A program made the position numbers and the translations under genes. Shown one piece after another: positions 36,601 through 44,603 of a DNA stretch of 64,000 bases. The notes under the pieces were generated by a model. The model saw only the letters and a program-made list of their open reading frames with translations. It searched no databases and was not told the origin of the DNA. The stretch's first letter is position 1; the number at the start of each line of letters is the position of its first letter. The stretch comes from an uncultured Bacilli bacterium (GTDB taxonomy: Bacteria; Bacillota_I; Bacilli_A; RF39; UBA660), in NCBI GenBank assembly GCA_949451605.1, contig CASTSB010000001.1, positions 147,685-211,684 of the forward strand, given 5' to 3'.

Positions 36601-37254
36601 AACATTGTTCATTTTTATTGTCATACTTGATGGCTTTTGATTTTCATTATTAAAATCTAACTTATATGTACCATTTCTAATTGCAGAATCGTTTTTTTGT
36701 TTTCCTTCATTAGTATTATATGTAACTGTATACATCCTTTGAAAATCAAAATCTAATTTTAAATTATAAGTTGTTGAAGATGCAGAGAATCCTCCATCTT
36801 TATATTTAATCTTAACTCGTATTGTTTTAGTCATTCCTAGACTACATTTATTATCCTGGCATAAAGCTTTATTCATTTCGTAATCAAGTACTTCAAGTGA
36901 TAAATTTTCTGGTAAATTATTAATTGAAAGAATTCCCATCTCTACATTACCAAGATTAGTTATATCTACTGCATATACCGCCTCAGATGTAGAACTTGGA
37001 AGAGTTACACCTACTTGGATATTATTCTTATTATAATCCTCATAATTAGATGAAGCATTATTAAAACTACTAGTTCTAATTCCTGTTATTCTTATATCTT
37101 CTCTTATTCTAACATCAGTTGAAAAACCTGATAGATTAAGATTAGAATTAAATGCCGCATAACCAAAGCTTAGTAGTACAACAACGCTTAAAATTAATAT
37201 AGAAAGGTTTCTTTTAGTAATATTCTTTTCTAAGTATCTTAAAAAAACATTCAT
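33631..37254 (-). CDS. Long BspA-like DUF285 repeat surface protein with TasA-like N-terminus
   Basis: A 1207-residue paralogue of the downstream protein. Residues 18-35 are hydrophobic and run into FGYAAFNSNLNLSG, close to the TasA signal-cleavage region; VDITNLGNVEMGILSINNLP continues a TasA-like domain to about residue 185. A linker with EGKQKNDSAI and a DTDNNGLYELYIGQDGG segment precede about 35 repeats of 24 residues (MFxxCxxLxxLxLSxFNTSNVTxM). The C-terminal 30 residues are nearly the same as in the shorter paralogue. No sortase motif. It has its own promoter and terminator. Probable cell-surface or matrix adhesin; ligand unknown. Confidence 0.9.
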   Translation of the reverse strand: MNVFLRYLEKNITKRNLSILILSVVVLLSFGYAAFNSNLNLSGFSTDVRIREDIRITGIRTSSFNNASSNYEDYNKNNIQVGVTLPSSTSEAVYAVDITNLGNVEMGILSINNLPENLSLEVLDYEMNKALCQDNKCSLGMTKTIRVKIKYKDGGFSASSTTYNLKLDFDFQRMYTVTYNTNEGKQKNDSAIRNGTYKLDFNNENQKPSSMTIKMNNVSITNFDYTHSTGILTIPNVSGDIVITNSYIDYLKVSGNPDSADVKFFNQTAKRNEIESISFKNSKAVPVNVIESFDVSEDSTGNIMAYYTDTDNNGLYELYIGQDGGVKANPDSSFLFKYMTNLKSIDLTYFNTDAVTSMNSLFNYCSSLTTLNLSRFNTSKVTDMSYIFSMCSSLTGLDLSTFDTSNVIDMHSMFHTCSNIGSLDLSNFITTNVTNLGWMFFECNKLKSVDLSSFNTSKVTQMKRMFSECSSLTNLNIINFITSNVEDMSGMFSDCSNLTTLNLSKFNTSKVTDMEKMFNLCVELISINIDTTLFKTDKVTNMAWMFSECKKLLNVDTSKFVATNALNTKSMFNDCNSITEINLGSFTTTKATNTSSMFNRCFALTSINIKNFVASFSTDMQSMFRKCSVLTTIDISSWDTRSVENMEYMFAECPKLASLTLGSKFVGTNSTTMYAMFWQCSSLTSLDLNNLGTSKTTTTAYMFRDCINLVNLNISNFNPYLCTTMFQMFAECNKLTSLNLSSFNTSNTTDMKNMFYDCYKLSSITINTTTFKTEKVTNMGWMFYNCNSLTSIDTSKFTATNVTQMKSMFAGCNNLTSLNLNSFGESKVTDNSYMFYNCNKLATLTLNNFNPSLSTTLNSMFKECNSLTSVDLGKFSTGNVKDMGQMFWNCTVLTSANTSSFVSTNIEKLNSMFHGCNQITSINLSKFSISNVNTTAFMFNLCNAVETINLGSLNTSKVTTMSAMFQQCNKLKNLNINTATFLTNAVTDISYMFYQCNTLASIDTSNFVATNVTTCRNMFYGCKLLEKIDLSKFNLKNYANTAYMFCVCNKLSNLILNEIKTTNAAYMFYNCWPLQYVNTTKFDTSQCTDMQYMFYNCYWQSLDLRSFNTSNVTNMQYMFLQASVTTLDLSSFNTSNVTNMKCMFRACTDLVTLNIKNFDTSKVTNTEEMFYYCHSLRTVYVKNTTMQSWVNSKLANDSITGVTVSIA

Positions 37255-37289
37255 ATGCTCACCTTCTATCTGCTATTTTACTATATATT

Positions 37290-37318
37290 AGTATACCAAA
37301 AAATTACTCACCTAACAA
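37290..37318 (-). promoter_or_regulatory. Promoter of second BspA-like gene
   Basis: Minus strand: -35 TTGTTA (37313-37318), 17-base spacer, -10 TATACT (37290-37295). AAGGTG precedes the ATG at 37254. Confidence 0.65.
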
Positions 37319-37330
37319 CAAAATGCAATA

Positions 37331-37353
37331 AAAAAAGGAAACTATGTTTCCTT
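37331..37353 (-). terminator. Terminator after TasA-like gene
   Basis: An 8-bp stem (AAGGAAAC/GTTTCCTT, loop of three) followed on the minus strand by U residues. Confidence 0.8.
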
Positions 37354-37363
37354 AATTATTTAA

Positions 37364-37942
37364 TTAATAATTTGCTGTTGAATCTGCTTGTTGGAATACA
37401 AGTGATAAGTTACATGTAATGCTATCTAGTGCAGTTGGCAAATCAGTTGCATTTAAGTTTTTGTTGTATTCTACTCTTACTTTAACTTTTTTAGAAGCAT
37501 TTGCTCTTAGTCCATCTTTAACAGTTAAATTATTTCCATCTGCATAACTAACAGTATATGTTAAATATTTTTGTTGGTCTGCAGTTAATTGAGATTTATT
37601 AACTGAAGTTAACATAGCATCAATTGTACCTTTGTTAGCAATATCTACTGTAAATTCATAGAAATCTCCAGGTAATGCTAATTCAACTGAGAAATTTAAT
37701 CTTGTAGGATCTCCAGTTGCTAAAGCAATTGTTCCACTTTGTGTGTTTGATGCACTTTCTTGAATATTTTCAAATTGTACTTTCCATGTATTTTTCTTAA
37801 TTGAAGTGCTACCAGTAATATTTAATGTTGTTGATAAAACTGCGAAACCTACACTCATACATAAAATTAGTAATAAAACTAAATATAATTTACTGTTATT
37901 ATCTTTTTTTCTTTGTTCTTGACCTTGTCCTTGATTATTCAT
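37364..37942 (-). CDS. TasA/CalY (camelysin)-like secreted protein
   Basis: A 192-residue protein. After a charged N-terminus, residues 19-38 form a hydrophobic signal ending VGFAVLSTTLNITG. The mature part has LPGDFYEFTVDIANKGTIDAML, the strand pair seen in TasA and camelysin (N-x-G-T-x-D-A). Such proteins form biofilm fibres or surface coats and are processed by the SipW signal peptidase; no sipW gene is in the window. The signal region is shared with the two DUF285 proteins downstream. Own promoter, AGGAG ribosome site and terminator. Role as fibre subunit is inferred. Confidence 0.65.
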   Translation of the reverse strand: MNNQGQGQEQRKKDNNSKLYLVLLLILCMSVGFAVLSTTLNITGSTSIKKNTWKVQFENIQESASNTQSGTIALATGDPTRLNFSVELALPGDFYEFTVDIANKGTIDAMLTSVNKSQLTADQQKYLTYTVSYADGNNLTVKDGLRANASKKVKVRVEYNKNLNATDLPTALDSITCNLSLVFQQADSTANY

Positions 37943-37968
37943 AAATATCTCCTCCCTATGATAATTTA

Positions 37969-37997
37969 ATTTTAATATTTTAAATTTAAATAGTCAA
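37969..37997 (-). promoter_or_regulatory. Promoter of TasA-like gene
   Basis: Minus strand: -35 TTGACT (37992-37997), 17-base spacer, -10 TAAAAT (37969-37974). Confidence 0.6.
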
Positions 37998-38041
37998 GAG
38001 ATGATATTAAAATTTTACAGTTCAACATAATTTTGTCACTT

Positions 38042-39421
38042 TTAAAAATTAGAATGCTTTTTTGTTTTAGTTTTTTCTAAAGATTTAGAATCTATATAAA
38101 TAACTTTGCCTCCTGGAGGAGAAATTTCTACTCCATCATAAACCATCCAAATGATATTACTCTTTTTCTTAGGTGTTTCTGCATAACCATCTGTAAATAT
38201 TATTTTGTTATTAGCGTGAGGCGTGAACGAGTTAACTGCAACATCAAAATCTGTTCCGCCTCTACCTTCAAATACTAAATTATCAATATCAGTCATGTTT
38301 TTAACTGGTTGAAATCCATAGAATTTGGTATCAAAACAACCTACTGATAATATTGAATCTTTTAAAATGTTTTTACATTCTCTTAAAAAGTTTTTTAGTA
38401 ATTCTTCATCAACAGATCCACTAGTATCTAATAAAATTTCTGTTTCATTATGTGGTAATTCTTCTAGATGGGGAGTAACTACACCATACTCTATTGTTGC
38501 ATTTTCAAAGGACCAATCATAGTCACGATAAGTATTCACTTGAAGTATTCTTTTCCAATCTAATAAATTTGTTTTTCCTTCAATATTAGATAAATTTATT
38601 TTTTCTTGATCTGTCTCTTCTCCAGGAAGTCTTGGTCCAGCTGTTTTTATTTTTTCTAACTTATCTTTTAATTTCTTTAAATTAACTAATTTTTCTTTTT
38701 TATTTTCTTTAAAGCTTTTAGTCTCATCAATTTCTTTATTTGGATGATTTTCTTTATCTAAATTAGAATCTGTACCATTTTTTACTTTTTTATTATCATC
38801 TTTTTCTTCATCCAACCATCTTTTATGAGAAGAAACATTATTTTCATCAAATTCATCATTGCTTTTATTATTGCCCTTATCATTTTCTTCAAAGTCTTCA
38901 CTATCTTTTATATTACTATTTTGAGAGTCCTTCTCATTATGATTATTGTTTTGAGACTTATTACTGTCCTGAATACTTTGTCCTTTATTGTAATCTTTTT
39001 GGCTTTTATTTTTACTATCATCTTTTTTGGTCTGTTCTTCTTTTATTAGTTTTTCGTAAAACTTTTCAGCACTGAAGTTTACAGCTTCTGGTTTATCTAT
39101 AATACCTTCAGGAGCGGTTAAACCATCTTTTTTTAGAAGGGCATTAATGACTGCATCCGTTGCGATATTCCATAATCTAAGATTCTTATTTTTACATCTT
39201 TTTATATGATCAAAGGCTATATGACATACTTCATGGGCTATTGTGAATTTTTGTTGGTCTTCTGTTAATTTTTCTAAAAAAGTTTTATTGTAATAAATAT
39301 TTTTGCCATTTGTTTCACATGTTCCATAATCTTGTTCTATAAATTTTGCACTTGTAATAATTCTTCCGAATAAGGGGTAAGATGCTAAAAGGCTTGTCTT
39401 TATTTTATCAATATTTACCAT
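38042..39421 (-). CDS. DUF2201-type metallopeptidase-VWA protein
   Basis: A 459-residue two-domain protein. The N-terminal part carries TIAHEVCHIAFDH (about residues 64-76), an HExxH zinc-peptidase-like motif. Residues about 145-265 are a charged Asn/Lys/Glu/Asp-rich linker. The C-terminus is a von Willebrand A-like domain: EILLDTSGSVDEE (about 328-340) is the DxSxS MIDAS motif, GRGGTDFDVA supplies the conserved Thr/Asp, and IIFTDGYAE the third site. VWA proteins of this type are the working partners of MoxR AAA+ ATPases. The start overlaps the upstream stop as TAATG; GTGGTG precedes it. Last gene of a four-gene operon. Whether the peptidase site is active is untested. Confidence 0.85.
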   Translation of the reverse strand: MVNIDKIKTSLLASYPLFGRIITSAKFIEQDYGTCETNGKNIYYNKTFLEKLTEDQQKFTIAHEVCHIAFDHIKRCKNKNLRLWNIATDAVINALLKKDGLTAPEGIIDKPEAVNFSAEKFYEKLIKEEQTKKDDSKNKSQKDYNKGQSIQDSNKSQNNNHNEKDSQNSNIKDSEDFEENDKGNNKSNDEFDENNVSSHKRWLDEEKDDNKKVKNGTDSNLDKENHPNKEIDETKSFKENKKEKLVNLKKLKDKLEKIKTAGPRLPGEETDQEKINLSNIEGKTNLLDWKRILQVNTYRDYDWSFENATIEYGVVTPHLEELPHNETEILLDTSGSVDEELLKNFLRECKNILKDSILSVGCFDTKFYGFQPVKNMTDIDNLVFEGRGGTDFDVAVNSFTPHANNKIIFTDGYAETPKKKSNIIWMVYDGVEISPPGGKVIYIDSKSLEKTKTKKHSNF

Positions 39422-39804
39422 TATATCACCACACAATAAGATAATACTTCACTATCAATGACACTTATATTTTTTGAAGTTATAAATATTTTAGATTCTT
39501 TAGGTAGAGGAAATACTCCTACTTTTTTATATTTTAAAATCTCAATAAATTTCTTTTGCTCTTCTTTAGAGATATTATCCATATTATCAATAATTAATAA
39601 TTTATTTTTACTATTACACAAGCATTGATACCATTCAGGAGGTAAATAATTAGTACCTTCATAATGACCATTTAAATCATCAATACTAACGCTTACATCT
39701 AAAATAGTATAATTATCAAACATACTATAGTCACTACTTGTAAATAATATAGGCTTAGTATTATTTTCTAAGGCTTTTTTTAAAAGTTTTAGCTTCTCTT
39801 TCAT
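39421..39804 (-). CDS. Small AAA-like protein lacking a P-loop
   Basis: A 127-residue protein between the MoxR and VWA genes. NKLLIIDNMDNIS looks like a Walker B strand in which the catalytic Glu is Asn, and SKIFITSKN resembles a sensor-1 strand. PILFTSSDYS sits where Walker A would be but has no GxxGxGK. It may therefore be a degenerate AAA core, an adaptor or pseudo-ATPase for the flanking machine. The ATG at 39804 follows GAGGTG and lies inside the MoxR gene (44-base overlap). The relation to AAA proteins is by motif order only and needs a profile search. Confidence 0.6.
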   Translation of the reverse strand: MKEKLKLLKKALENNTKPILFTSSDYSMFDNYTILDVSVSIDDLNGHYEGTNYLPPEWYQCLCNSKNKLLIIDNMDNISKEEQKKFIEILKYKKVGVFPLPKESKIFITSKNISVIDSEVLSYCVVI

Positions 39805-41053
39805 TACTATTCACCTCATCATTTATTGATAATTCGTATATTTTTTCTAATCTTTTTGTAGCATCTCCAATCCAGACTTTATCAAATAAAGCAGTCAATT
39901 CGCCACCAAAATTATCTTTCACAAAATTTCTTACTGGCTCTACTTGATCAAAATTTGCTATTGTTAAGCCCATTGTTGTTACATATTTATCTGCTATATT
40001 CATATTAGATAAATATTTCTTATCAATATTATTTTCTATAATATCATTTACCCCTATACCTTTTCTTGTTGAGAATTTAATAAAGTCTTCTGTTAATTCT
40101 TTGCCTATTAAACTTCTTAACATATATGGATTGTTAGATGTGTATAAAAGACGTGATGCCATTTCCCATTTTCTTGGTGTTGCATTGGGACTTATTCCTG
40201 TATATTCTTTTCTAAATACTTCTTCGCGATTTAAATAAATGTAATTATAGATTGCAGGATGAATTTTTCTTGGTAGTTTTATTTTTCTAAATGGAATTGT
40301 GTTATTGTTTCCATTTTTGTTTTTAGCCCATTTTAACCAACTATCTTTATCAGTATGAATATATACATGAGCAAATCTATCAAATAATGGCTCTGCAAGA
40401 TTACAAGCAGAAGTTGAGTCTTTTTCTTCATTTCCAGCAGCAACTACTTTTGCATTTTCTGGAAGATTCCATATACCGTTCACTACTCGATCTAAAACAA
40501 TATTGTATGCCATACCTTGAATAGATGGTAAAGCGTTAGTAATTTCGTCAAAGAAAACAATATGAATTCTATTTGGCTCTTCATGACATTTTCTTTCAAT
40601 ATTTTTTAGCCAAATAGGCTTTACATTAATCATTTTTCCCTCTTTGGCATTATATACATCTTTTCCATTTAGACTATCTACTTTCATATTTCTTAAATAT
40701 AAGATTTCACAAGTAGGATCTAATTCTTTTACTCTAGAACTTTTCCCATCACCTGTTTTTCCATGTATGAAAACAGATATATCACTTTCTATTGTGGATT
40801 TGATAATATCTTCTTCGCTAATTTCTGTTAAATCAAAGTTATAAATATTTGATGATCCATTTGTTAAAGGAGTCTCATTATTTTCTTCGTAATTTTCATT
40901 TAAGTCTTCAGCATTATGAAATGAATATCTGTTTGATGATGTAATAGTACTATTAGAATTCATCCTAGTTCCCCACATAGCAGCTTGTTTTTTTAGAGAT
41001 TCATCTGAATGGTATATATCATCTAAATTGTAAAGATCATATTCTTCATTCAT
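39761..41053 (-). CDS. MoxR-type AAA+ ATPase (second copy)
   Basis: A 430-residue AAA+ ATPase. Walker A is HGKTGDGKS (about residue 97), Walker B IVFFDEITN (about 168), sensor 1 VAAGNE, and LAEPLFDRFAHV holds the arginine finger region. PNATPRKWEMASRLLY belongs to the lid. About 75 N-terminal residues are Asn/Ser-rich and probably disordered. It is clearly paralogous to the core of the preceding gene (same HG-x-x-GDGKS, PLFDRFAHVYI, NATPRKWEMAS). MoxR ATPases act as chaperone-like remodelers with VWA partners. It starts 1 base after the other ATPase gene. Confidence 0.88.
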   Translation of the reverse strand: MNEEYDLYNLDDIYHSDESLKKQAAMWGTRMNSNSTITSSNRYSFHNAEDLNENYEENNETPLTNGSSNIYNFDLTEISEEDIIKSTIESDISVFIHGKTGDGKSSRVKELDPTCEILYLRNMKVDSLNGKDVYNAKEGKMINVKPIWLKNIERKCHEEPNRIHIVFFDEITNALPSIQGMAYNIVLDRVVNGIWNLPENAKVVAAGNEEKDSTSACNLAEPLFDRFAHVYIHTDKDSWLKWAKNKNGNNNTIPFRKIKLPRKIHPAIYNYIYLNREEVFRKEYTGISPNATPRKWEMASRLLYTSNNPYMLRSLIGKELTEDFIKFSTRKGIGVNDIIENNIDKKYLSNMNIADKYVTTMGLTIANFDQVEPVRNFVKDNFGGELTALFDKVWIGDATKRLEKIYELSINDEVNSNEREAKTFKKSLRK

Positions 41054-41054
41054 A

Positions 41055-42767
41055 TTATCTTTTCATCCCCTTTTGTTTTTCTTTTATTAGAATTTTTTTG
41101 TTACTACAATAATTTATAAAATCATCGGTATATTTTGTACCAATTAAGCTTCTTAACATTTCTGGCTTATTAGTTTTATAAAGTATACGTGATGCCATTT
41201 CCCACTTTCTTGGTGTTGCGTTTGGCATTACACCATCATACTCACTTCTTAAATATTCTTCTCCCATATCTTCTATAAAATCTATTATAGCCGGGTGGAT
41301 ATCATCAAAATCTTCCTTTATATAGTCTACTCTTTTATAATCATTATCTGGCTTAATAGCCCAATCAAGCCAATCAGATACAGAGGTTTTAATATAGACA
41401 TGAGCAAATCTATCAAATAATGGTTCCGCAAGGTCTGAGGCTGCAGTAGAATCTTTAGTGTCATTTCCAGCAGCAACTATTCTTACATTATCAGGTATTC
41501 TCCAAATTCCATTAACTTCTCTATCTAGAATTATATTGAAAGCTGCGCCTTGAACCGATGGCATAACATTTGTTAATTCATCAAAAAATAGAAGATGAAT
41601 CTTATCAGGTTCTTTCTTAGACTTTTCTATAATATTTGTATACCATACTGGTGGAACATCAATCATTTCTCCAGTTATCTCATTATATACACTTTTACCT
41701 GTTAGACTTTCTAAATTAGTATTTCTTAAGTAAATAATTTCACAAGTTGGATCTAATTCTTTAACTCTAGCGCTTTTACCATCTCCTGGTAAACCGTGTA
41801 AAAATACTGAAATTTTACTTTCAATTGCACCTTTCATAATATCTTCTTCACTTACTTTGGAATAGTCAAAACAATAAACATTTCTTTTTTTGTCTACAGG
41901 AATAGCTTTTGTCTTTTCTATATTCTTTGGCTCATTAGTATTTTTATCTAAACTATGCTTTACCATGTTCGGAACCATAAATTTATCTATAAACAATTTT
42001 AATTCTGTAATGTTATAAGTGCTTGCATAATGACTAAATTTTATACCTGATTGAAGAATTTGCTCAGATATTAGCATTTTACTATTACAATCAATAAACC
42101 ACTTTACGGGTTCTATTTTAAACCAATAAAATTTATTTTCTTTAATCTTTTCTTGATTTGAAAAATATTTAATGCCTTGTTTATCATAGAAATTTACTGA
42201 AGTGCAGGCATATTTTTTATTATTATATTTGTAAACTTTAAGAGGCTGAAGATTCTCTATTAGTGTTTTATGGTCATAAAAATTTTTGTTACTTACGAAA
42301 AAGTAATCATTAGTTGATATTATGTTATTAGAATTTTTCTTTTTGTATGTATCAAGATGCTTAGCTATTTTCATGTCTGCAATAGTTTGAGGATATTCTC
42401 CGTATAAAATATATGGATTGTTATCATCATAATGAATCATACATTTTTCTTGAAGCTTTATGATATCATCAAAGGGCATACATAATCTGATACCTGGTGT
42501 CATTTTAGTTTTATCTGTTATACCTACTCCATATCCATGTGTAACTGTCATTGCATTATAAAAATTTGCATTATCTTCATGTATCCAATATTTACCAGTT
42601 ATTAGACTTTTCCCTGTGATTGGATCAGGTATTTTTAAAGCTTGCAAACCGCTTGCAATTGCAAAGTCACTAGCTGGTGCATAAATACTCTTCTTCTTAA
42701 AAAATTCTAGCTGATAATCTCCATCTACTTCTTCCAACTTTAGTGGTCTTATTTCTTGAAACTTCAC
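41055..42767 (-). CDS. MoxR-type AAA+ ATPase fused to DUF6273-like domain
   Basis: A 570-residue protein. The C-terminal 280 residues are a MoxR AAA+ core: Walker A HGLPGDGKS (about residue 322), Walker B LLFFDELTN (about 392), sensor 1 VAAGND, PLFDRFAHVYI. The N-terminal 270 residues contain ILYGEYPQTIA and later FKIEPVKWFIDCNSKMLISE, the order of motifs seen in DUF6273-type domains (GSYPQ ... PIKWxVL ... LLSxxIL). That domain is usually found in surface or uncharacterised proteins and may be a sensor or substrate receptor here. The start is a GTG at 42767 after a GGGGGG run. First gene of the operon. Confidence 0.82.
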   Translation of the reverse strand: MKFQEIRPLKLEEVDGDYQLEFFKKKSIYAPASDFAIASGLQALKIPDPITGKSLITGKYWIHEDNANFYNAMTVTHGYGVGITDKTKMTPGIRLCMPFDDIIKLQEKCMIHYDDNNPYILYGEYPQTIADMKIAKHLDTYKKKNSNNIISTNDYFFVSNKNFYDHKTLIENLQPLKVYKYNNKKYACTSVNFYDKQGIKYFSNQEKIKENKFYWFKIEPVKWFIDCNSKMLISEQILQSGIKFSHYASTYNITELKLFIDKFMVPNMVKHSLDKNTNEPKNIEKTKAIPVDKKRNVYCFDYSKVSEEDIMKGAIESKISVFLHGLPGDGKSARVKELDPTCEIIYLRNTNLESLTGKSVYNEITGEMIDVPPVWYTNIIEKSKKEPDKIHLLFFDELTNVMPSVQGAAFNIILDREVNGIWRIPDNVRIVAAGNDTKDSTAASDLAEPLFDRFAHVYIKTSVSDWLDWAIKPDNDYKRVDYIKEDFDDIHPAIIDFIEDMGEEYLRSEYDGVMPNATPRKWEMASRILYKTNKPEMLRSLIGTKYTDDFINYCSNKKILIKEKQKGMKR

Positions 42768-42826
42768 ACATATTCCCCCCTTTAAATTATTTTCATATTA
42801 TAACTCTTATTCGTTCTATTTTCAAT

Positions 42827-42853
42827 AAAAACAGGAAAGTACTACTTTCCTGT
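42827..42853 (-). terminator. Terminator after mntP
   Basis: A 10-bp perfect stem (ACAGGAAAGT at 42831-42840 with its complement at 42844-42853, loop of three), followed on the minus strand by TTTTATT. It separates the mntP unit from the MoxR operon. Confidence 0.85.
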
Positions 42854-42862
42854 TTACATGTT

Positions 42863-43414
42863 TTATAAAATGTTTTGTATTAGAATTTTTAAAGCTATTC
42901 CTATTAGTACTATTCCACCTATTAGATTGGACTTAGAACCTAATTTGCCTCCTAGTTTATTTCCAAATATTGTACCGAAAAATGAAAGTATAAGTGTGAT
43001 TAATCCAATTATAATAATTGACGTAAAGATATTTACTTTTAAGAAAGCAAAACTAATACCTATTACTAAAGCGTCAATACTAGTTGCGATTGCTAAAACT
43101 ATCATAGTTTTAAAGTTTACTTGATCATTTTGTTTTTCTTCCGATGCAAATGACTCTTTGATCATACCTATCCCAATAATTGTTAAAAGAATTGTAGCAA
43201 TAATATATGTAATTGATTCTAAGAATCCTGTAAAAATGCTTCCTAGATAAAAACCTATAAGGGGCATTAGTCCTTGAAAAAATCCGAAATAAGCGCCAAT
43301 TATCATCGCATTTTTAATACTTAATTTTTTCATAGATAGACCTTTACAGATAGAAACCGCAAAGGCATCCATTGCTAGAGAAATACTTATAACAATTATT
43401 TCTAATAAATTCAT
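42863..43414 (-). CDS. mntP: Manganese efflux pump MntP
   Basis: A 183-residue protein with six membrane segments. SLAMDAFAVSICKGL (residues 12-26) and its repeat ATSIDALVIGISFAF (about 110-124) carry the paired Asp residues of MntP (DUF204). It exports Mn2+. No yybP-ykoY manganese riboswitch precedes it because it follows folD by 18 bases in the same unit. Length is normal. Confidence 0.92.
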   Translation of the reverse strand: MNLLEIIVISISLAMDAFAVSICKGLSMKKLSIKNAMIIGAYFGFFQGLMPLIGFYLGSIFTGFLESITYIIATILLTIIGIGMIKESFASEEKQNDQVNFKTMIVLAIATSIDALVIGISFAFLKVNIFTSIIIIGLITLILSFFGTIFGNKLGGKLGSKSNLIGGIVLIGIALKILIQNIL

Positions 43415-43432
43415 ATGTTACTCCTTTAGATT

Positions 43433-44284
43433 CTATTTTTTTAGTATTTTTTCTTTTTCGTTCATATTATAAGCTTTTAGGACATTTTTACCAAGTTCTG
43501 CTACTGTCATTTGCCCTACACCACCTGGAACAGGAGTAATATAGCTTACTTTGTCTTTTACTCCTTCAAAGTCAACATCTCCATAAAGCTTACCATCAAC
43601 TCTATTTATTCCAACATCTATAACTACAGCATTATCTTTAACCATATTAGAAGTTATAATGCCTTTTTTACCTACAGCTGCGATAAGGATATCTGCATTC
43701 TTTGTAAAAGATTCTAGATTTTTTGTTTTTGAATGACAGATTGTTACTGTTGCATTATTATTAATCATTAAAGAAGCAAGAGGTTTCCCTACTAAATCGC
43801 TTCTTCCTACAATTACAACATTTGCCCCTTCTACTTCTATATTGTAATGTTTTAAAATATCCATTACTCCTTTTGGTGTACAAGGTACTAATGTATCTAC
43901 ATTATGGCTCAATTTCCCAGCGTTAATATCACACAATCCATCAACATCTTTATTTTTATCTATTGTGTTTTGAATCTTTTTACTATCCAAATGTTTTGGA
44001 AGTGGCATTTGTACTAAAATACCATCTATTGTATCATCATTATTTAATTTATTTATAATGTCTAAAACTTCTTTTTCTTCCACTTTTTCATTTAATTTTA
44101 TATGCTCATATTTATATCCTAATTCATTAGACATTTTTTCTTTTTGACCTACATATACCTTACTTGCAGGATCTTCTCCTACTTGAATAACTACAAGCCC
44201 TGGCTTTCTATCTAGTTTAGTTATTTTTTCTTTTAACTCTTCTAATATTTGTTTTTTTACGCTTTTTCCATCTAATAGTTCCAT
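43433..44284 (-). CDS. folD: Bifunctional methylenetetrahydrofolate dehydrogenase/cyclohydrolase FolD
   Basis: A 283-residue cytosolic enzyme that interconverts methylene-, methenyl- and formyl-tetrahydrofolate for purine and one-carbon metabolism. ASKVYVGQKEKMS (about residues 42-54) holds the catalytic Lys, DGILVQMPLPKHL and DVDGLCDINAGKL follow, VVGRSDLVGKPLA is the NADP site, and TPVPGGVGQMTVA is the second signature. It lies 4 bases after a GIY-YIG gene and 18 before mntP. Confidence 0.95.
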   Translation of the reverse strand: MELLDGKSVKKQILEELKEKITKLDRKPGLVVIQVGEDPASKVYVGQKEKMSNELGYKYEHIKLNEKVEEKEVLDIINKLNNDDTIDGILVQMPLPKHLDSKKIQNTIDKNKDVDGLCDINAGKLSHNVDTLVPCTPKGVMDILKHYNIEVEGANVVIVGRSDLVGKPLASLMINNNATVTICHSKTKNLESFTKNADILIAAVGKKGIITSNMVKDNAVVIDVGINRVDGKLYGDVDFEGVKDKVSYITPVPGGVGQMTVAELGKNVLKAYNMNEKEKILKK

Positions 44285-44288
44285 AATT

Positions 44289-44603
44289 TTACCTCACTTC
44301 TTTTATATAGTTATATTTATTAATATCAATCTTATCTTTTAACTTTTCTAATGATTTTTGTTTGATTAACTCTTCTTTATCTTTTTTTAGGAGATGCTTA
44401 ATATTCCATTCGAGTTTTGATGCATTACTTCTTGAATCGGATTCAAAGTATATCTCTAAGTTTTTAAAATGATGATTTGAGGTATACTTTGCGGCTTTTC
44501 CTTTTCTTTCTTTATGTTCTTGCATTCTTCTTTCTATATTTGTTGTTATTCCAGTATATAAAGAGTCGTCGTCACATCTTATAATATATGTATAATATTT
44601 AAT
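44289..44603 (-). CDS. GIY-YIG nuclease-family protein, apparent AUU start
   Basis: A 104-residue YhbQ-type GIY-YIG protein. From the start chosen, residues KYYTYIIRCDDDSLYTGITT contain the family's (G)IY-YIG pair (YTYII, LYTGI), followed by NIERRMQEH, AAKYT and the late Glu in LEWNIKHLLKK. The only in-frame ATG, at 44525, would remove the catalytic half. The frame is open upstream but holds no ATG, GTG or TTG; an ATT at 44603 gives the expected family N-terminus and stands about 8-10 bases after AAAGGGTG. A TATAAT box at 44651-44656 fits transcription from about 44644. Operon with folD and mntP. If AUU is not used, the gene is decayed at its 5' end. Confidence 0.75.
   Translation of the reverse strand: MKYYTYIIRCDDDSLYTGITTNIERRMQEHKERKGKAAKYTSNHHFKNLEIYFESDSRSNASKLEWNIKHLLKKDKEELIKQKSLEKLKDKIDINKYNYIKEVR

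Noticed and set aside
38825..39049. Plus-strand frame rich in Ile/Phe as a membrane peptide
   Set aside because: It is the shadow of the Asn/Lys/Asp linker of the VWA protein on the other strand.
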